DNA from: Methylobacterium segetis
GTDB taxonomy: Bacteria > Pseudomonadota > Alphaproteobacteria > Rhizobiales > Beijerinckiaceae
Assembly: GCF_004348265.1 (NCBI RefSeq)
Contig: NZ_SMNT01000031.1
Location: 1 to 45,078 of the forward strand
Direction of reading: 5' to 3'
Length of the DNA stretch: 45,078 bases
The number at the start of each line of letters is the position of its first letter. Within the stretch, counting starts at the first letter, position 1. Below, one piece after another: positions 7,893 through 15,736 of this stretch. The translations under genes and the position numbers were made by a program. Under the pieces are notes generated by a model. That model was not told where the DNA came from. It saw only the letters and a program-made list of their open reading frames with translations, and ran no database searches.

Positions 7893-9347
7893 TCAGCCGC
7901 CGCGGGGGATCAGGATCTCGACCCGGCGGTTGCGCGCCCGCCCGTCCGGCGAATCGTTCGGGGCGATCGGGACGTCGGCGCCCTTGCCCTCGACCTCGAC
8001 CCGCTCGGGCCGGGCGAGGCCCGCCTTCATGACCTGTCCGACCGCCTTGGCGCGCTCCAGCGAGAGGTGGAAGTTCGAGGGGAAGCGGACGTTCTTGATC
8101 GGCGCGCTGTCCGTGTGCCCGACGACCTTGATGCCGCCCGGCTGCCCGTCGAGGAGCTTCGCCAGACGCTCGATCAGGGTGCGGAACTCGGGCTTCACGG
8201 CGGCGTCGCCCGGCGGGAAGAGCGCCGCGGCGATGCGCACCACGATGGTGTTGCCCGCCTCGCTCACCGAGATCTTCTGGCTCGCGATCTCGTCCTGGAG
8301 GGCGCTGCGCAGCTTCGCGGTGGGGCTCGTCGGCGGCGGAGGGGGAGGGGGCGGGGGCGGCGTGTAGATGCGGCGCTGGATGCCGAGCTCGGTCGCCGGA
8401 TGCACGGAGACGAGGGCGGTCGCCGCCGCCTCGGTGCTGCCGGCCAGCATGAAGCGGAGCAGGATGTAGAAGCCGAGGAGCAGGACGGCCACGACGGAGC
8501 CGATCGCCCAGAGCGGCACCTGGAACTGCGCGATGGCCGCCGCGAGACTGCGGCCCTGCCAGCGCGGGGAGACCTCCCGGTTCGCGGGCCGCGTCCGCCG
8601 GAGCATCTCGTAGAGGTTGCGCTGGATCTGCTGCAGGGTCGCTGCGCCGCCCGCAGAGGTGCGGTGGATCCCCTGGAAGCCCATCGCCAGGCAGGCGTAT
8701 TGCAGCTCCAGCAGGTTGTAGGTCCCGTGCGGGTCGACTTTGGCCCGGTCGAGCTCCTCGAAGAAGCGCACGCCGCCCGTCCGCTCGCCGAAGAAGCGGC
8801 TCAGCATGCTGTACTGCGTCCAGACGTGGCGCTCGTCGGTGGGGATGTTCTGCACGACGTCGTCGGCCGTGGCGCAGACGATGTACTTGGCGGTCCGGGT
8901 CTGCTCGGCCGGCGCGCCTGCGGCGCGGGCATCGGCTTCGAAATCCTCGATCGCCGACGCGACCTGCTCCATCAGGTTCGCGAAGGAGGCACGCGAGAGC
9001 TGCACGCGCAGGCGGCCGAACAGCAGCAGGAGGGGGCCGGCCGCCTTCAGGTACGGGTTCTGGTTCGGCGCGACGACGATGTCCCGCTTGAGCACGAGCG
9101 CCCGCCCGCGCTCGGCCGGCGGTGGCGGAGGGGGAGGGGCGGCCGTCGAGGACCACGCGTCGGCGGCGCTCGGCTGGCCCTGCCGGCCCGGCTCCGGCGG
9201 GGCGCCGTATCCCGGCGGCGGATAGGCCGGGGACGAGGCCTGCGGCGCCTGCGGGGAGAGCGTGTCCGGCCCCGGCCGCCGCCCGGCCGGGTTCGGGACG
9301 ATGATCGTCCGGTCTCCGCGCCCGAACGGGTCGGAGGGGCTGCTCAT
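7893..9347 (-). CDS. tssL: TssL (DotU/VasF) with C-terminal OmpA peptidoglycan-binding domain
   Basis: A 484-residue evolved TssL. Residues 1-80 are a Pro-rich, disordered leader with a poly-Pro stretch (71-77). The DotU domain is about 90-275, including NPYL near 97 and the ERTGG/FFEELD region near 188-200. One membrane segment is at about 278-300, then a poly-Pro hinge (330-339), then an OmpA-like domain (about 345-484) with VVGHTDSAP, the LSLERAKAV helix and the RARNRRVEI signature. TssL anchors TssM, and the OmpA domain ties the complex to peptidoglycan as in TagL-type fusions. It lies 46 bp after tssK and is followed by 115 bp holding the tssM leader repeats. A threonine-rich leader is a possible kinase target, but that is only inference. 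Confidence 0.96.
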   Translation of the reverse strand: MSSPSDPFGRGDRTIIVPNPAGRRPGPDTLSPQAPQASSPAYPPPGYGAPPEPGRQGQPSAADAWSSTAAPPPPPPPAERGRALVLKRDIVVAPNQNPYLKAAGPLLLLFGRLRVQLSRASFANLMEQVASAIEDFEADARAAGAPAEQTRTAKYIVCATADDVVQNIPTDERHVWTQYSMLSRFFGERTGGVRFFEELDRAKVDPHGTYNLLELQYACLAMGFQGIHRTSAGGAATLQQIQRNLYEMLRRTRPANREVSPRWQGRSLAAAIAQFQVPLWAIGSVVAVLLLGFYILLRFMLAGSTEAAATALVSVHPATELGIQRRIYTPPPPPPPPPPTSPTAKLRSALQDEIASQKISVSEAGNTIVVRIAAALFPPGDAAVKPEFRTLIERLAKLLDGQPGGIKVVGHTDSAPIKNVRFPSNFHLSLERAKAVGQVMKAGLARPERVEVEGKGADVPIAPNDSPDGRARNRRVEILIPRGG

Positions 9348-9393
9348 CGCTCACCCCGCCCGCGATGCCGCGATCCGGGCCGGGCCGGCGCGG

Positions 9394-10731
9394 TCATTGC
9401 CGCCCCTCCTGGACGGCCCAGAGCTCGAGCTGGAGGTCCGGCCACTCGCCGGCGAAGTGGAGGCCGATCGAGCTCGCGACGCTGAATTCCGGCCAGAGCG
9501 GCGAGTGCCGGTCGAGCCGGAAATAGACGTGATCGGTGATCGCGCGGATCTGCGGCGGCGGCGTCGGCAGGTGGACGAGCGGCACGCCCGGGAGGTGGGC
9601 GTGCACGATCTCGTTCATCTTCGTGTTCGGGCCGACCTTGAAGAGGTTCGGGAACTGGTTCTGGATCTCGGTGAGGGGCCGGCGCGCGGAGACCTCGATG
9701 ATGAGGGTCGCGTTGCGGAACAGGTTCCGGTCGCGGATCGTCGAGATGAAGGCGTTCGGCGCCCGTTCGAGCAGTTCGAGGCGGATGGCGCGGCGGCCGA
9801 GATGCGCGCTCAGGAAGTGCTGGATGTCGCGCAGGACCGGTTCGAACACCATCTCCAGGGCGTCGTGGTCGTAGGCCGGGTAGGTCTGGGCGCGCCGACC
9901 CGCCGTGGCGAAGGTCGCGAGCTCGCCCGCGATCCGCAGCAACTCCTCGAAGAGCCGTTCCGGATGCACGTAGCGGGATTCCCGGAAGTGCTTCAGCACC
10001 GGGATGTGCCGGTTCAGGACCTGCAGCATGAAGTAGTCGGCGCTCTGCAGGCCGCCGCCGGCGGTCGGGTCCGCCGCGTAGCGGGCGAGTTCCTCGAGCT
10101 TGTTGTCGATCCAGCCGATCACCCGCTCGATCCAGCCCGTCGCCACGGGGTGCGCGGCGCAGGTGAGGAGCGGGGGCGCGAAGCGCTCGTCGAACACCAC
10201 GGCCCGGTCGCGGACCTCGACCACGCGGGCGATCGGCAGGCCGACATAGCCGGGCTTCGCGCTGCGCCGCAGCTCGAAGGACAGGCGCGGATGCGCCACG
10301 TCGATCTCCTCCTCGGATCGGAGCGCCGAGGTCGAGTCGATCAGGGTCTCCTGCCCGGGATACCAGCGGCTCGCGCTCTCGGCGTCGGCGGCCTCGACCT
10401 CGCGGCTGTTCGGCGCGGCCACCGGCATCATCAGCCAGAGCATCTGCTTGGCCGCGTCCTCCGGCACGTCGATCGGCGGCGGCAGGGGCGATTGCCCGGG
10501 TATGTCGAAGGGCGTCCCGTCCGGCAGGATGCCGACGGCGCGGCGCACGGAGAAGCGACTCTGCTGCGCGAGGTCGCGGTCGATCTCGAGTTGAGAGAAA
10601 CCCCAAGGATAAGGGGCGAGATACCGCACGCGGCTCTCGACTAGACTTTCGAGATATCGATCGTTCTGCTGCAGGTGGTGCGGACGGAGAAACAAACCCT
10701 CCGACCAGACAACCTTACTGTTCCAGGACAT
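9394..10731 (-). CDS. tssK: TssK baseplate-membrane complex adaptor
   Basis: A 445-residue TssK (ImpJ/VasE) starting MSWNSKVVWSEGLFLRPHH, the usual N-terminal signature. The open frame extends 36 codons further upstream to 10839, but that part has no family match and overlaps the likely promoter. The ATG at 10731 is preceded by GGAAGGGG about 17 nt upstream, a weakly placed ribosome site. TssK trimers link the baseplate (TssEFG) to TssL/TssM. It is the first gene of the tssKLM-tagF-pppA-ppkA group. No signal peptide is seen; the protein is cytosolic. Confidence 0.95.
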   Translation of the reverse strand: MSWNSKVVWSEGLFLRPHHLQQNDRYLESLVESRVRYLAPYPWGFSQLEIDRDLAQQSRFSVRRAVGILPDGTPFDIPGQSPLPPPIDVPEDAAKQMLWLMMPVAAPNSREVEAADAESASRWYPGQETLIDSTSALRSEEEIDVAHPRLSFELRRSAKPGYVGLPIARVVEVRDRAVVFDERFAPPLLTCAAHPVATGWIERVIGWIDNKLEELARYAADPTAGGGLQSADYFMLQVLNRHIPVLKHFRESRYVHPERLFEELLRIAGELATFATAGRRAQTYPAYDHDALEMVFEPVLRDIQHFLSAHLGRRAIRLELLERAPNAFISTIRDRNLFRNATLIIEVSARRPLTEIQNQFPNLFKVGPNTKMNEIVHAHLPGVPLVHLPTPPPQIRAITDHVYFRLDRHSPLWPEFSVASSIGLHFAGEWPDLQLELWAVQEGRQ

Positions 10732-10756
10732 TCGCCGCGGCCCCTTCCGGCGATGT

Positions 10757-10785
10757 TGTATAACCGTGCGGCCACCGCCTGTCAG
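10757..10785 (-). promoter_or_regulatory. Sigma-70-like promoter for the tssKLM operon
   Basis: On the minus strand, CTGACA (10785-10780) is followed by exactly 17 bp and then TATACA (10762-10757). Transcription would start near 10750, giving a leader of about 20 nt before the tssK ATG. A GG-N10-GC pattern resembling sigma-54 sites also occurs further upstream on the same strand, but its flanks match poorly. Confidence 0.5.
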
Positions 10786-11019
10786 CCAAACACACCGGTT
10801 TTCCGCATATTCCAAGCCACTGTCATGGACGCGCATCACTCCCGCGAAAAGGGTATCGGCGAGCGAATCCTTCCCGAATCGGCCGCCAGTGCAGTTTTGA
10901 GAGGATCTGTTTACGCTTCGCGCCGGGATCGGGACGGTCCGGAGCGGGCCGCCTCAGGCGCGCTCAGGCGCGCGCCGCGATTCAAATGCGGATCACGAAT
11001 CGCTTTGCCGCCAGCCCCC

Positions 11020-11040
11020 CCCGGGCCTTTCGGGGCCGGG
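11020..11040 (-). terminator. Hairpin downstream of tagH
   Basis: CCCGG pairs with CCGGG, with a one-base bulge and an inner CC/GG pair around a 6-nt loop, 22 nt past the tagH stop. There is no T tract, so it is either a weak terminator or an mRNA 3'-end stabiliser. Confidence 0.35.
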
Positions 11041-11062
11041 CCGGCCTGTTCGGGGCGGGCGT

Positions 11063-12484
11063 TCAGCCCTTGCCGCCCCGGTCGTAGCATTCGGCGAAGA
11101 AGACCATGAACGCGTCGACCATCCCGTCCTCGTGGGCGGCGGTCATCGCGTCCCAGCGCGTGGCGTAGAGGTCCCACAGGCGCGCCTTGCGCGAGCCGAG
11201 CAGGGCGCCGAGACCCTTGTCGTCGCCCATCGACGCCTCCACCGCCTCGGGATCGAGGTCCTGCAGCAGGAGGCGCAGCGCGTGCTGCATGGCCGAGTAG
11301 ACCTTGACCTGATGGGTCTTGAGGTCGCGGAAGCCCTCCTCCATCGCCCGGCGGGCGGGCAGGTAGCCGCTCGTCGGGCGCCCGAAAAGGATGCGCAGGG
11401 CGTCCTCGGTCGTCGGCGTGAACTTCAGCGGGTTGTTGTCGAGGGCCTGGATCATGGTCTGGCTGGAGGCGCGCGCCACGCGCTTCGCCTCGGCGCGGGC
11501 GGCGAGAAGCTGCTTCAGGTTCTCGACCGAGAGCCGGGTGAGGGCGCCGAGCTCCTCCGCGAGGTCGCCGGCATCGCGCCAGTCGAAGATCTCGGGCGAG
11601 ACGCCCGCACCCTTGGCGAAGCGCGCGACGAAATCGTCCGCGCCGCCCGCCGGCGCAGGTCGGGCGCCGGAGGCCGGAGCCGATCGCGGCGGCGGGGTGA
11701 AGGCCGGCTCCTGCGCCGGGGCGGGGGCCCGTGACTCCGCGGGATGTGCGGGCTCGCGCCCGCTGGAGATCCCGAGGGAGGGCTCACCCCAGGGCCGGTC
11801 CGGCGTCGGCGGCGGCGTGACGGGACCGCCCGGCGCCTCCTCCGCCCAGAGGGAGCCTCCCGGCATCGGCCGGGGCCTGCCGGAATCCGGCGCCCCGGCA
11901 GGCGGCCAGCCGCCGGAGAGGGACGAAGCGGGCGTCTGGACGGAGGGAACGGGCGCGAAATCGGCCCCCTCCGTCTCGGGCGCCGGGATATGGACGGACC
12001 ATTCGGCGAAATCGACCTGGGCCGGCCCGTTGCGCTCCTTCGGCATGAACTTGCGCGGGTCCTCACCCGGGGCGGCATCGCCCGCGCCGCCCCAGAGATC
12101 GCCCGTTCGATGATCGGTCGGGTGAGCGACCGGGACCGGGGCGGGCGCCGAGGACAGGCCACTCTCGCCGTCGATCTCCACGCGGATGATGTAATGCCCG
12201 ATATAGAGGCGGTCGCCGCCCCTCAGGCGGTAGGGCTCCTGCAGGCGCTGGGCGGTCTGGTTCACGAAGGTGCCGTTGCGCGACACGTCGTGCAGCCAGT
12301 AGGCGCCCTCGCGCCACCGCACCTCGCAATGCTTGCCCGAGATCGCCCGGCCCGGGTCGGGCAGGGGCCAGTCGAGATACTGGTCGCGGCCGATGTCGAT
12401 GCCCCGCGTCCCGTTCACCGTGTAGGCAAGGGGACCGCCGTCGGGCAGGCTCGTGACATTCTCGATGATGAGACTCAGCGGCAT
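11063..12484 (-). CDS. tagH: FHA-domain T6SS regulator (TagH/Fha1)
   Basis: A 473-residue protein with an N-terminal forkhead-associated domain (about residues 25-100): IGRD, the GKH segment (ISGKHCEV), DVSRNGTFVN and LRGGDRLYIG are the phosphothreonine-binding landmarks. A long Pro/Ala/Gly-rich linker (about 105-280) leads to a C-terminal helical domain (about 285-473) of the TagH type, with KFTPTTEDALRILFG and ending FMVFFAECYDRG. FHA proteins are phosphorylated by the T6SS kinase and then promote assembly; here kinase and phosphatase are encoded in the same arm. It follows the small gene at 12586 after a 101-bp spacer containing a strong hairpin. It is soluble, with no membrane segment. 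Confidence 0.94.
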   Translation of the reverse strand: MPLSLIIENVTSLPDGGPLAYTVNGTRGIDIGRDQYLDWPLPDPGRAISGKHCEVRWREGAYWLHDVSRNGTFVNQTAQRLQEPYRLRGGDRLYIGHYIIRVEIDGESGLSSAPAPVPVAHPTDHRTGDLWGGAGDAAPGEDPRKFMPKERNGPAQVDFAEWSVHIPAPETEGADFAPVPSVQTPASSLSGGWPPAGAPDSGRPRPMPGGSLWAEEAPGGPVTPPPTPDRPWGEPSLGISSGREPAHPAESRAPAPAQEPAFTPPPRSAPASGARPAPAGGADDFVARFAKGAGVSPEIFDWRDAGDLAEELGALTRLSVENLKQLLAARAEAKRVARASSQTMIQALDNNPLKFTPTTEDALRILFGRPTSGYLPARRAMEEGFRDLKTHQVKVYSAMQHALRLLLQDLDPEAVEASMGDDKGLGALLGSRKARLWDLYATRWDAMTAAHEDGMVDAFMVFFAECYDRGGKG

Positions 12485-12531
12485 CGGGCCGAACCTGCTC
12501 CGGAACTCGTGTCAGCGCTACAGGAAGACGT

Positions 12532-12559
12532 CGCGCGGCGCACCCACCGGCGCCGCGCG
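12532..12559 (-). other. Perfect 10-bp hairpin before tagH
   Basis: CGCGCGGCGC (12532-12541) and GCGCCGCGCG (12550-12559) are perfectly complementary around an 8-nt loop, in the 101-bp spacer between the 184-residue gene and tagH. No T tract follows. It may act as a processing or stability element. Confidence 0.55.
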
Positions 12560-12585
12560 GCCGGGCGTGATCCGGCGCGCCGCAT

Positions 12586-13140
12586 TCAGGCCTCCTGGGG
12601 CACCTGCATCAGGCGGAGGCCGCCCTCGAGGCAGCGCCGCAGCCGGTCGGCGCGCTCCCGGGCCGTGACGCGCGCGAGAGCGCTCAGGATCGCCACCCGG
12701 ACCGCCTTGGCGGTGTAGTGCGGCGCGGCGAGCACGGCGGCCTGGCCGGGCCGCGCGATGTTGCCCCCGGACCACCCGGCCGCCAGGGCGAGCCAGGTCG
12801 TCGGCAGGCGCCGGTCCGCCTCGGCGCCGAGGGTGAGGGCGGCGAGGCGGCGCTCCTCCTCCGGCTCGTGCACCCAGGCCTCCGCGGCCTGCAGGGCCGC
12901 ATCCGAGGTTTCCGGCCCGGGGATCAGCAGCCGGACGCATTGGCAGGCCCACCAGACCGCCTCGCGGCGCCCGAGCACGTAGGCGCAGAAGGCGACGCCG
13001 TCCTCGGGCGTCTCGCTGGTGCCGAGGGCACGCAGGTAGGTGTGGGGCGGCTCGCTCGTCGGAGCCGCCTCCATGTCGTCCCGAAGGGTCGGGAGCGCGT
13101 CGAAGACTTCCTGGGCGGTGCTGAAGCGCAGCCTCGTCAT
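12586..13140 (-). CDS. Conserved T6SS-associated protein of unknown function (DUF6931-like)
   Basis: A 184-residue soluble, mostly helical, Ala/Leu-rich protein without signal peptide. It starts 7 bp after the vgrG stop, so it is co-transcribed with vgrG and upstream of tagH. The middle region carries AVWWACQCVR, AWVHEPEEERR and TTWLALAAGWSGGN, resembling a small protein family found beside vgrG in alpha- and gammaproteobacterial T6SS loci that I recall as DUF6931; the name needs confirming. The position directly after VgrG suggests a spike accessory, chaperone or adaptor role, which is inference. No catalytic motif is seen. Confidence 0.75.
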   Translation of the reverse strand: MTRLRFSTAQEVFDALPTLRDDMEAAPTSEPPHTYLRALGTSETPEDGVAFCAYVLGRREAVWWACQCVRLLIPGPETSDAALQAAEAWVHEPEEERRLAALTLGAEADRRLPTTWLALAAGWSGGNIARPGQAAVLAAPHYTAKAVRVAILSALARVTARERADRLRRCLEGGLRLMQVPQEA

Positions 13141-13147
13141 GGACCCC

Positions 13148-14977
13148 TCAATTGATCTTGATCAGCGGGGCGGTCTGAACGATGTCGGCCGCGCCCTCGA
13201 GCTTGATCTCGCCGGACTCGATCTTGATCGTGGCGGGCGTCATGGTGATCTTGCTCGCGCCGACTTCGAAGGTGATCTGCAGGCCGGCCTTGAAGTGGAT
13301 CTTCTGGGCGATGTCGGCGTTCCAGTTGCCGCTCTCGACCTTCAGCTTCTCGTCACCGTTCTTCAGGGTGGTCGCGCGGGCGGGCGAGCCCACCGGGGTC
13401 TCGAAGGTCTCGCCGATCACCCGCGTCTCGGCGTGCCGGACGACCGAGTCGTGGTCTTTCTCGGCCCGGAACTTGACGTTCTCCTGGCCCTTCTTGTCCT
13501 CGAACAGGAACTCGTTGTAGCCGTTGTGGCCCTTGGTCGAGTCCGACTTCACGCCGGAGATCGTCTTGTTGGCCGGCAGCGCGTAGGGGAACGCGTAGTC
13601 CTTGTTGTAGACCGTGCCGACGACGAGCGGCTGGTCCGGGTCGCCCTCGAGGAACTCCACGACGACCTCCTGGCCGACGCGGGGTATGAACTGCCAGCCC
13701 CAGGCCTTGCCCGCCCACATCTGCGCCACCCGGACCGGGCGCGAGATGCGCTTCTTGTCCCGGTTCCAGTGGAACTGGACGAAGATCCGGCCCTCCTCGT
13801 CGACGTCGATCTCCTCGCTCTTGAACTTCTCGCGCGCCACGACGATCGCGGTCTGCGGGCCGCGGATATGGGGCTTGGGGGTGACGATCGGCGCGCGGAA
13901 GGGGCGTGAACTCTTCAGAAGCTCGTAATGGCCGTGATAGACCTCTTCGGGCGAGGCCGCGCCCGTCGAACTGAACTGCTCGGCGACGAAGGCGTGCGTG
14001 GCGCGCACGACGAGATACTCGTCGTCGTCGGTCGGATGCTGGTTCAGACTGAACAGGCCCCCCGGATAGAGGCTGACGGCGTCGCCCGCGGCGTGGCGGC
14101 GATGGTCCAGGGCCTGCTCCGCCTCGAGCCGCACCTGCGCGAAGCTCTTGCCGCGCCCGCGCTCGGTGTAGCGGCCGGGGTAATCGTAGGATTCGAGGCT
14201 CGCTTCGGCGTACGCCTCCGAACCCTGCGCATCCGCCTTGAGGTCGGCGGTCGGCTTCATGTAGTCGAAGTCGTTGAGCGTGTACTTGCCGGTGCGGAAC
14301 CGCCGCTCCGAGACCCAGTGGTAGATGTGCTCCCCGCTGCGCTGGTTCTGCCCGTGATGGGCGATGAAGGGGAGCCTGCCGCCCGCGGCCGCCACCTTCT
14401 CGTGGCACGATTTCGAATCGGCGATGACGAGCAGGTGCTGGCTCTCCGAATGCATGTAGAAGGTGTAGAGGCCGAACTCTTCCATCAGGCGTGAGACGAA
14501 GGCGAGATCGGTTTCGCGGTATTGCACGCAATATTCGATCTTGGGGTAATCGCCGCGATTGGCCTTGATCTTGTATTTGCTGAAGCTGCAATCGGCGAAG
14601 ACTTCCTCGATGATGTCGAGGACGTTCTTCTCGTTGAAGATCCGGCAATTCGCCTTGCGCCCGAGCAGCCAGAACCAGGGCCGCAGCACGAGACGGTAGG
14701 CGAACAGGTCCTGCTGCACGCCGATCCACTGCGCCTCGACGAGAACGCCGTTGAAGTGCCGGACGGCGCCTTCGTAGCTTTGCAGGCTGGCGGTACAGAG
14801 TTTTCCAATGGATTGCGAGAAGTCAATATTTCGCTGTGGGCTGAGAGCCTCGATCCTGTACTCGAACGCCTCGCTCAGGCCCTCGTCCGCTTCCATCCGC
14901 GACAAGACAAGTTTGTCACCGGATACCGGAGTCTTCAGGCGCGCGATCCGCGTTTCCTGTGACGGCGTTGATTGCAT
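13148..14977 (-). CDS. vgrG: VgrG (TssI) spike protein without C-terminal extension
   Basis: A 609-residue VgrG. The gp27-like part (about 1-370) contains the FSQSIGK and YRLVLRPWFWLL segments and an AFVSRLMEEFGLYTFY motif. The gp5 OB-fold begins near 390 with FHWNRDKK and includes VGQEVVVEFLEGDPDQP. The C-terminal beta-helix part (about 480-609) consists of short repeats and ends simply in ...PLIKIN, without a toxin or adaptor-binding extension. It forms the trimeric tip of the Hcp tube and receives the PAAR cap. It is the first gene of the minus-strand arm, divergent from the OmpA-like gene, with a 97-bp shared promoter region. A weak GGAAAACG ribosome site precedes the ATG at 14977. Confidence 0.97.
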   Translation of the reverse strand: MQSTPSQETRIARLKTPVSGDKLVLSRMEADEGLSEAFEYRIEALSPQRNIDFSQSIGKLCTASLQSYEGAVRHFNGVLVEAQWIGVQQDLFAYRLVLRPWFWLLGRKANCRIFNEKNVLDIIEEVFADCSFSKYKIKANRGDYPKIEYCVQYRETDLAFVSRLMEEFGLYTFYMHSESQHLLVIADSKSCHEKVAAAGGRLPFIAHHGQNQRSGEHIYHWVSERRFRTGKYTLNDFDYMKPTADLKADAQGSEAYAEASLESYDYPGRYTERGRGKSFAQVRLEAEQALDHRRHAAGDAVSLYPGGLFSLNQHPTDDDEYLVVRATHAFVAEQFSSTGAASPEEVYHGHYELLKSSRPFRAPIVTPKPHIRGPQTAIVVAREKFKSEEIDVDEEGRIFVQFHWNRDKKRISRPVRVAQMWAGKAWGWQFIPRVGQEVVVEFLEGDPDQPLVVGTVYNKDYAFPYALPANKTISGVKSDSTKGHNGYNEFLFEDKKGQENVKFRAEKDHDSVVRHAETRVIGETFETPVGSPARATTLKNGDEKLKVESGNWNADIAQKIHFKAGLQITFEVGASKITMTPATIKIESGEIKLEGAADIVQTAPLIKIN

Positions 14978-15020
14978 TCGAGCGTTTTCCGGTTTTCGAT
15001 GAACAGGCGATCACGCAGAC

Positions 15021-15049
15021 TTGACAGTACCGGAACCGGGCCGCATAGT
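15021..15049 (+). promoter_or_regulatory. Sigma-70-like promoter for the plus-strand T6SS arm
   Basis: TTGACA (15021-15026), a 17-bp spacer and CATAGT (15044-15049) lie just before the OmpA-like gene, with a start point expected near 15056. The consensus -35 and ideal spacing make this the best promoter candidate in the window. No equally clear promoter is seen for vgrG on the opposite strand of the same spacer. Confidence 0.6.
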
Positions 15050-15074
15050 CGACTCGCTGCTATGGGGAATGACG

Positions 15075-15623
15075 ATGTCGCGGCTGGTTTCTGGATTGGG
15101 CTGGAGTCTTGGCTTCGCCTGCTGCGTTCTCGCATCTGTTGCGTCTGCACAGACTAAGCCGGCCTACAGCGCCTCCGACATCGAGCGGCATTTCTCCGAA
15201 GCGAAGGATCTCGGCCCGTCGCGGGCGCTCTGCATCGGTGCCGACAGCGAGTGCGCGAAGTCGGCGCCCTCCCGCCCGAAGATCAGCAGCGGCTTCGACC
15301 TGATCGTCAACTTCGACTACAACTCGGATACGCTGACGCCGGGCGCGCGAGCCAATCTCGACGAGTTCGCCAAGGCTCTGCGCGGCGCGCAGCTCGGCCA
15401 TTCCGGCTTCATGATCGAGGGCCATACCGACGCCAAGGGCGGCGAGGCCTTCAACATGGACCTGTCGTCCCGCCGGGCGCAGGCCGTGACGCGCTACCTC
15501 GCCGAGCGCGGCGTCGATGCCGGGCGGCTCGAGGCCAAGGCCTTCGGTAAGTCCAAGCCCCGCGCGTCCGACCCCTCGGATCCCGTCAATCGCCGGGTCG
15601 AGGCGCGCATCCGCGAGGACTAG
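15075..15623 (+). CDS. Secreted OmpA-like peptidoglycan-binding protein, first gene of the right T6SS arm
   Basis: A 182-residue protein. I chose the ATG at 15075 because GGGGA lies 6 nt upstream; an ATG at 15069 and the open frame to 15021 are alternatives, but the latter overlaps the promoter. A signal peptide ends near residue 25 (VASA before Q). The OmpA domain (about 75-182) has FDYNSDTLTPGAR, MIEGHTDAKGG and the PVNRRVEARI signature for binding diaminopimelate in peptidoglycan. No lipobox cysteine is correctly placed, so it should be a soluble periplasmic protein. As the lead gene of a T6SS operon, it may anchor or guide the envelope complex in place of a missing outer-membrane component (inference). 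Confidence 0.88.
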   Translation: MSRLVSGLGWSLGFACCVLASVASAQTKPAYSASDIERHFSEAKDLGPSRALCIGADSECAKSAPSRPKISSGFDLIVNFDYNSDTLTPGARANLDEFAKALRGAQLGHSGFMIEGHTDAKGGEAFNMDLSSRRAQAVTRYLAERGVDAGRLEAKAFGKSKPRASDPSDPVNRRVEARIRED

Positions 15624-15640
15624 GCCGGAACGCACGTCCG

Positions 15641-15670
15641 GGCCGTTCGGCCGCCCTGCGGCGAACGGCC
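15641..15670 (+). other. Strong hairpin between the OmpA-like gene and tssA
   Basis: GGCCGTTCG (15641-15649) pairs perfectly with CGAACGGCC (15662-15670), with a further CCGC/GCGG stem inside after a one-base bulge and a 3-nt loop. It starts 17 nt after the OmpA-like stop. No T tract follows, so read-through into tssA is expected; it may be an attenuator or stabiliser. Confidence 0.6.
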
Positions 15671-15736
15671 GATGGCAGCCACCGTCCGTCGGCGCGACCT
15701 CTCGACCGAGCGCGAGTCTGATCCGGCACCCCTGCC

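Larger units (their letters stand above)
10732..11062. other. 331-bp spacer between tagH and tssK
   Basis: No convincing gene is seen on either strand. The segment holds the tssK promoter candidate (10757-10785), moderately AT-rich sequence around 10790-10920 and, near the tagH stop, a GC-rich hairpin (11020-11040). Its length marks the break between the vgrG-tagH group and the tssK-ppkA group. Confidence 0.6.

Noticed and set aside
4427..8032. A 1,201-codon open frame on the plus strand opposite tssM
   Set aside because: It is antisense to tssM and low in complexity. The same applies to 44-2704 (opposite ppkA), 20171-22855 (opposite tssF) and 23743-26487 (opposite clpV).
10800..10820. A GG-N10-GC sigma-54-like site upstream of tssK
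   Set aside because: The core spacing fits but the flanks match poorly, and no enhancer-binding regulator gene is seen nearby. The sigma-70-like site is closer to consensus.
10732..10839. A 36-codon N-terminal extension of tssK
   Set aside because: The conserved TssK start MSWNSKVVW lies at 10731 and the extension covers the promoter candidate.
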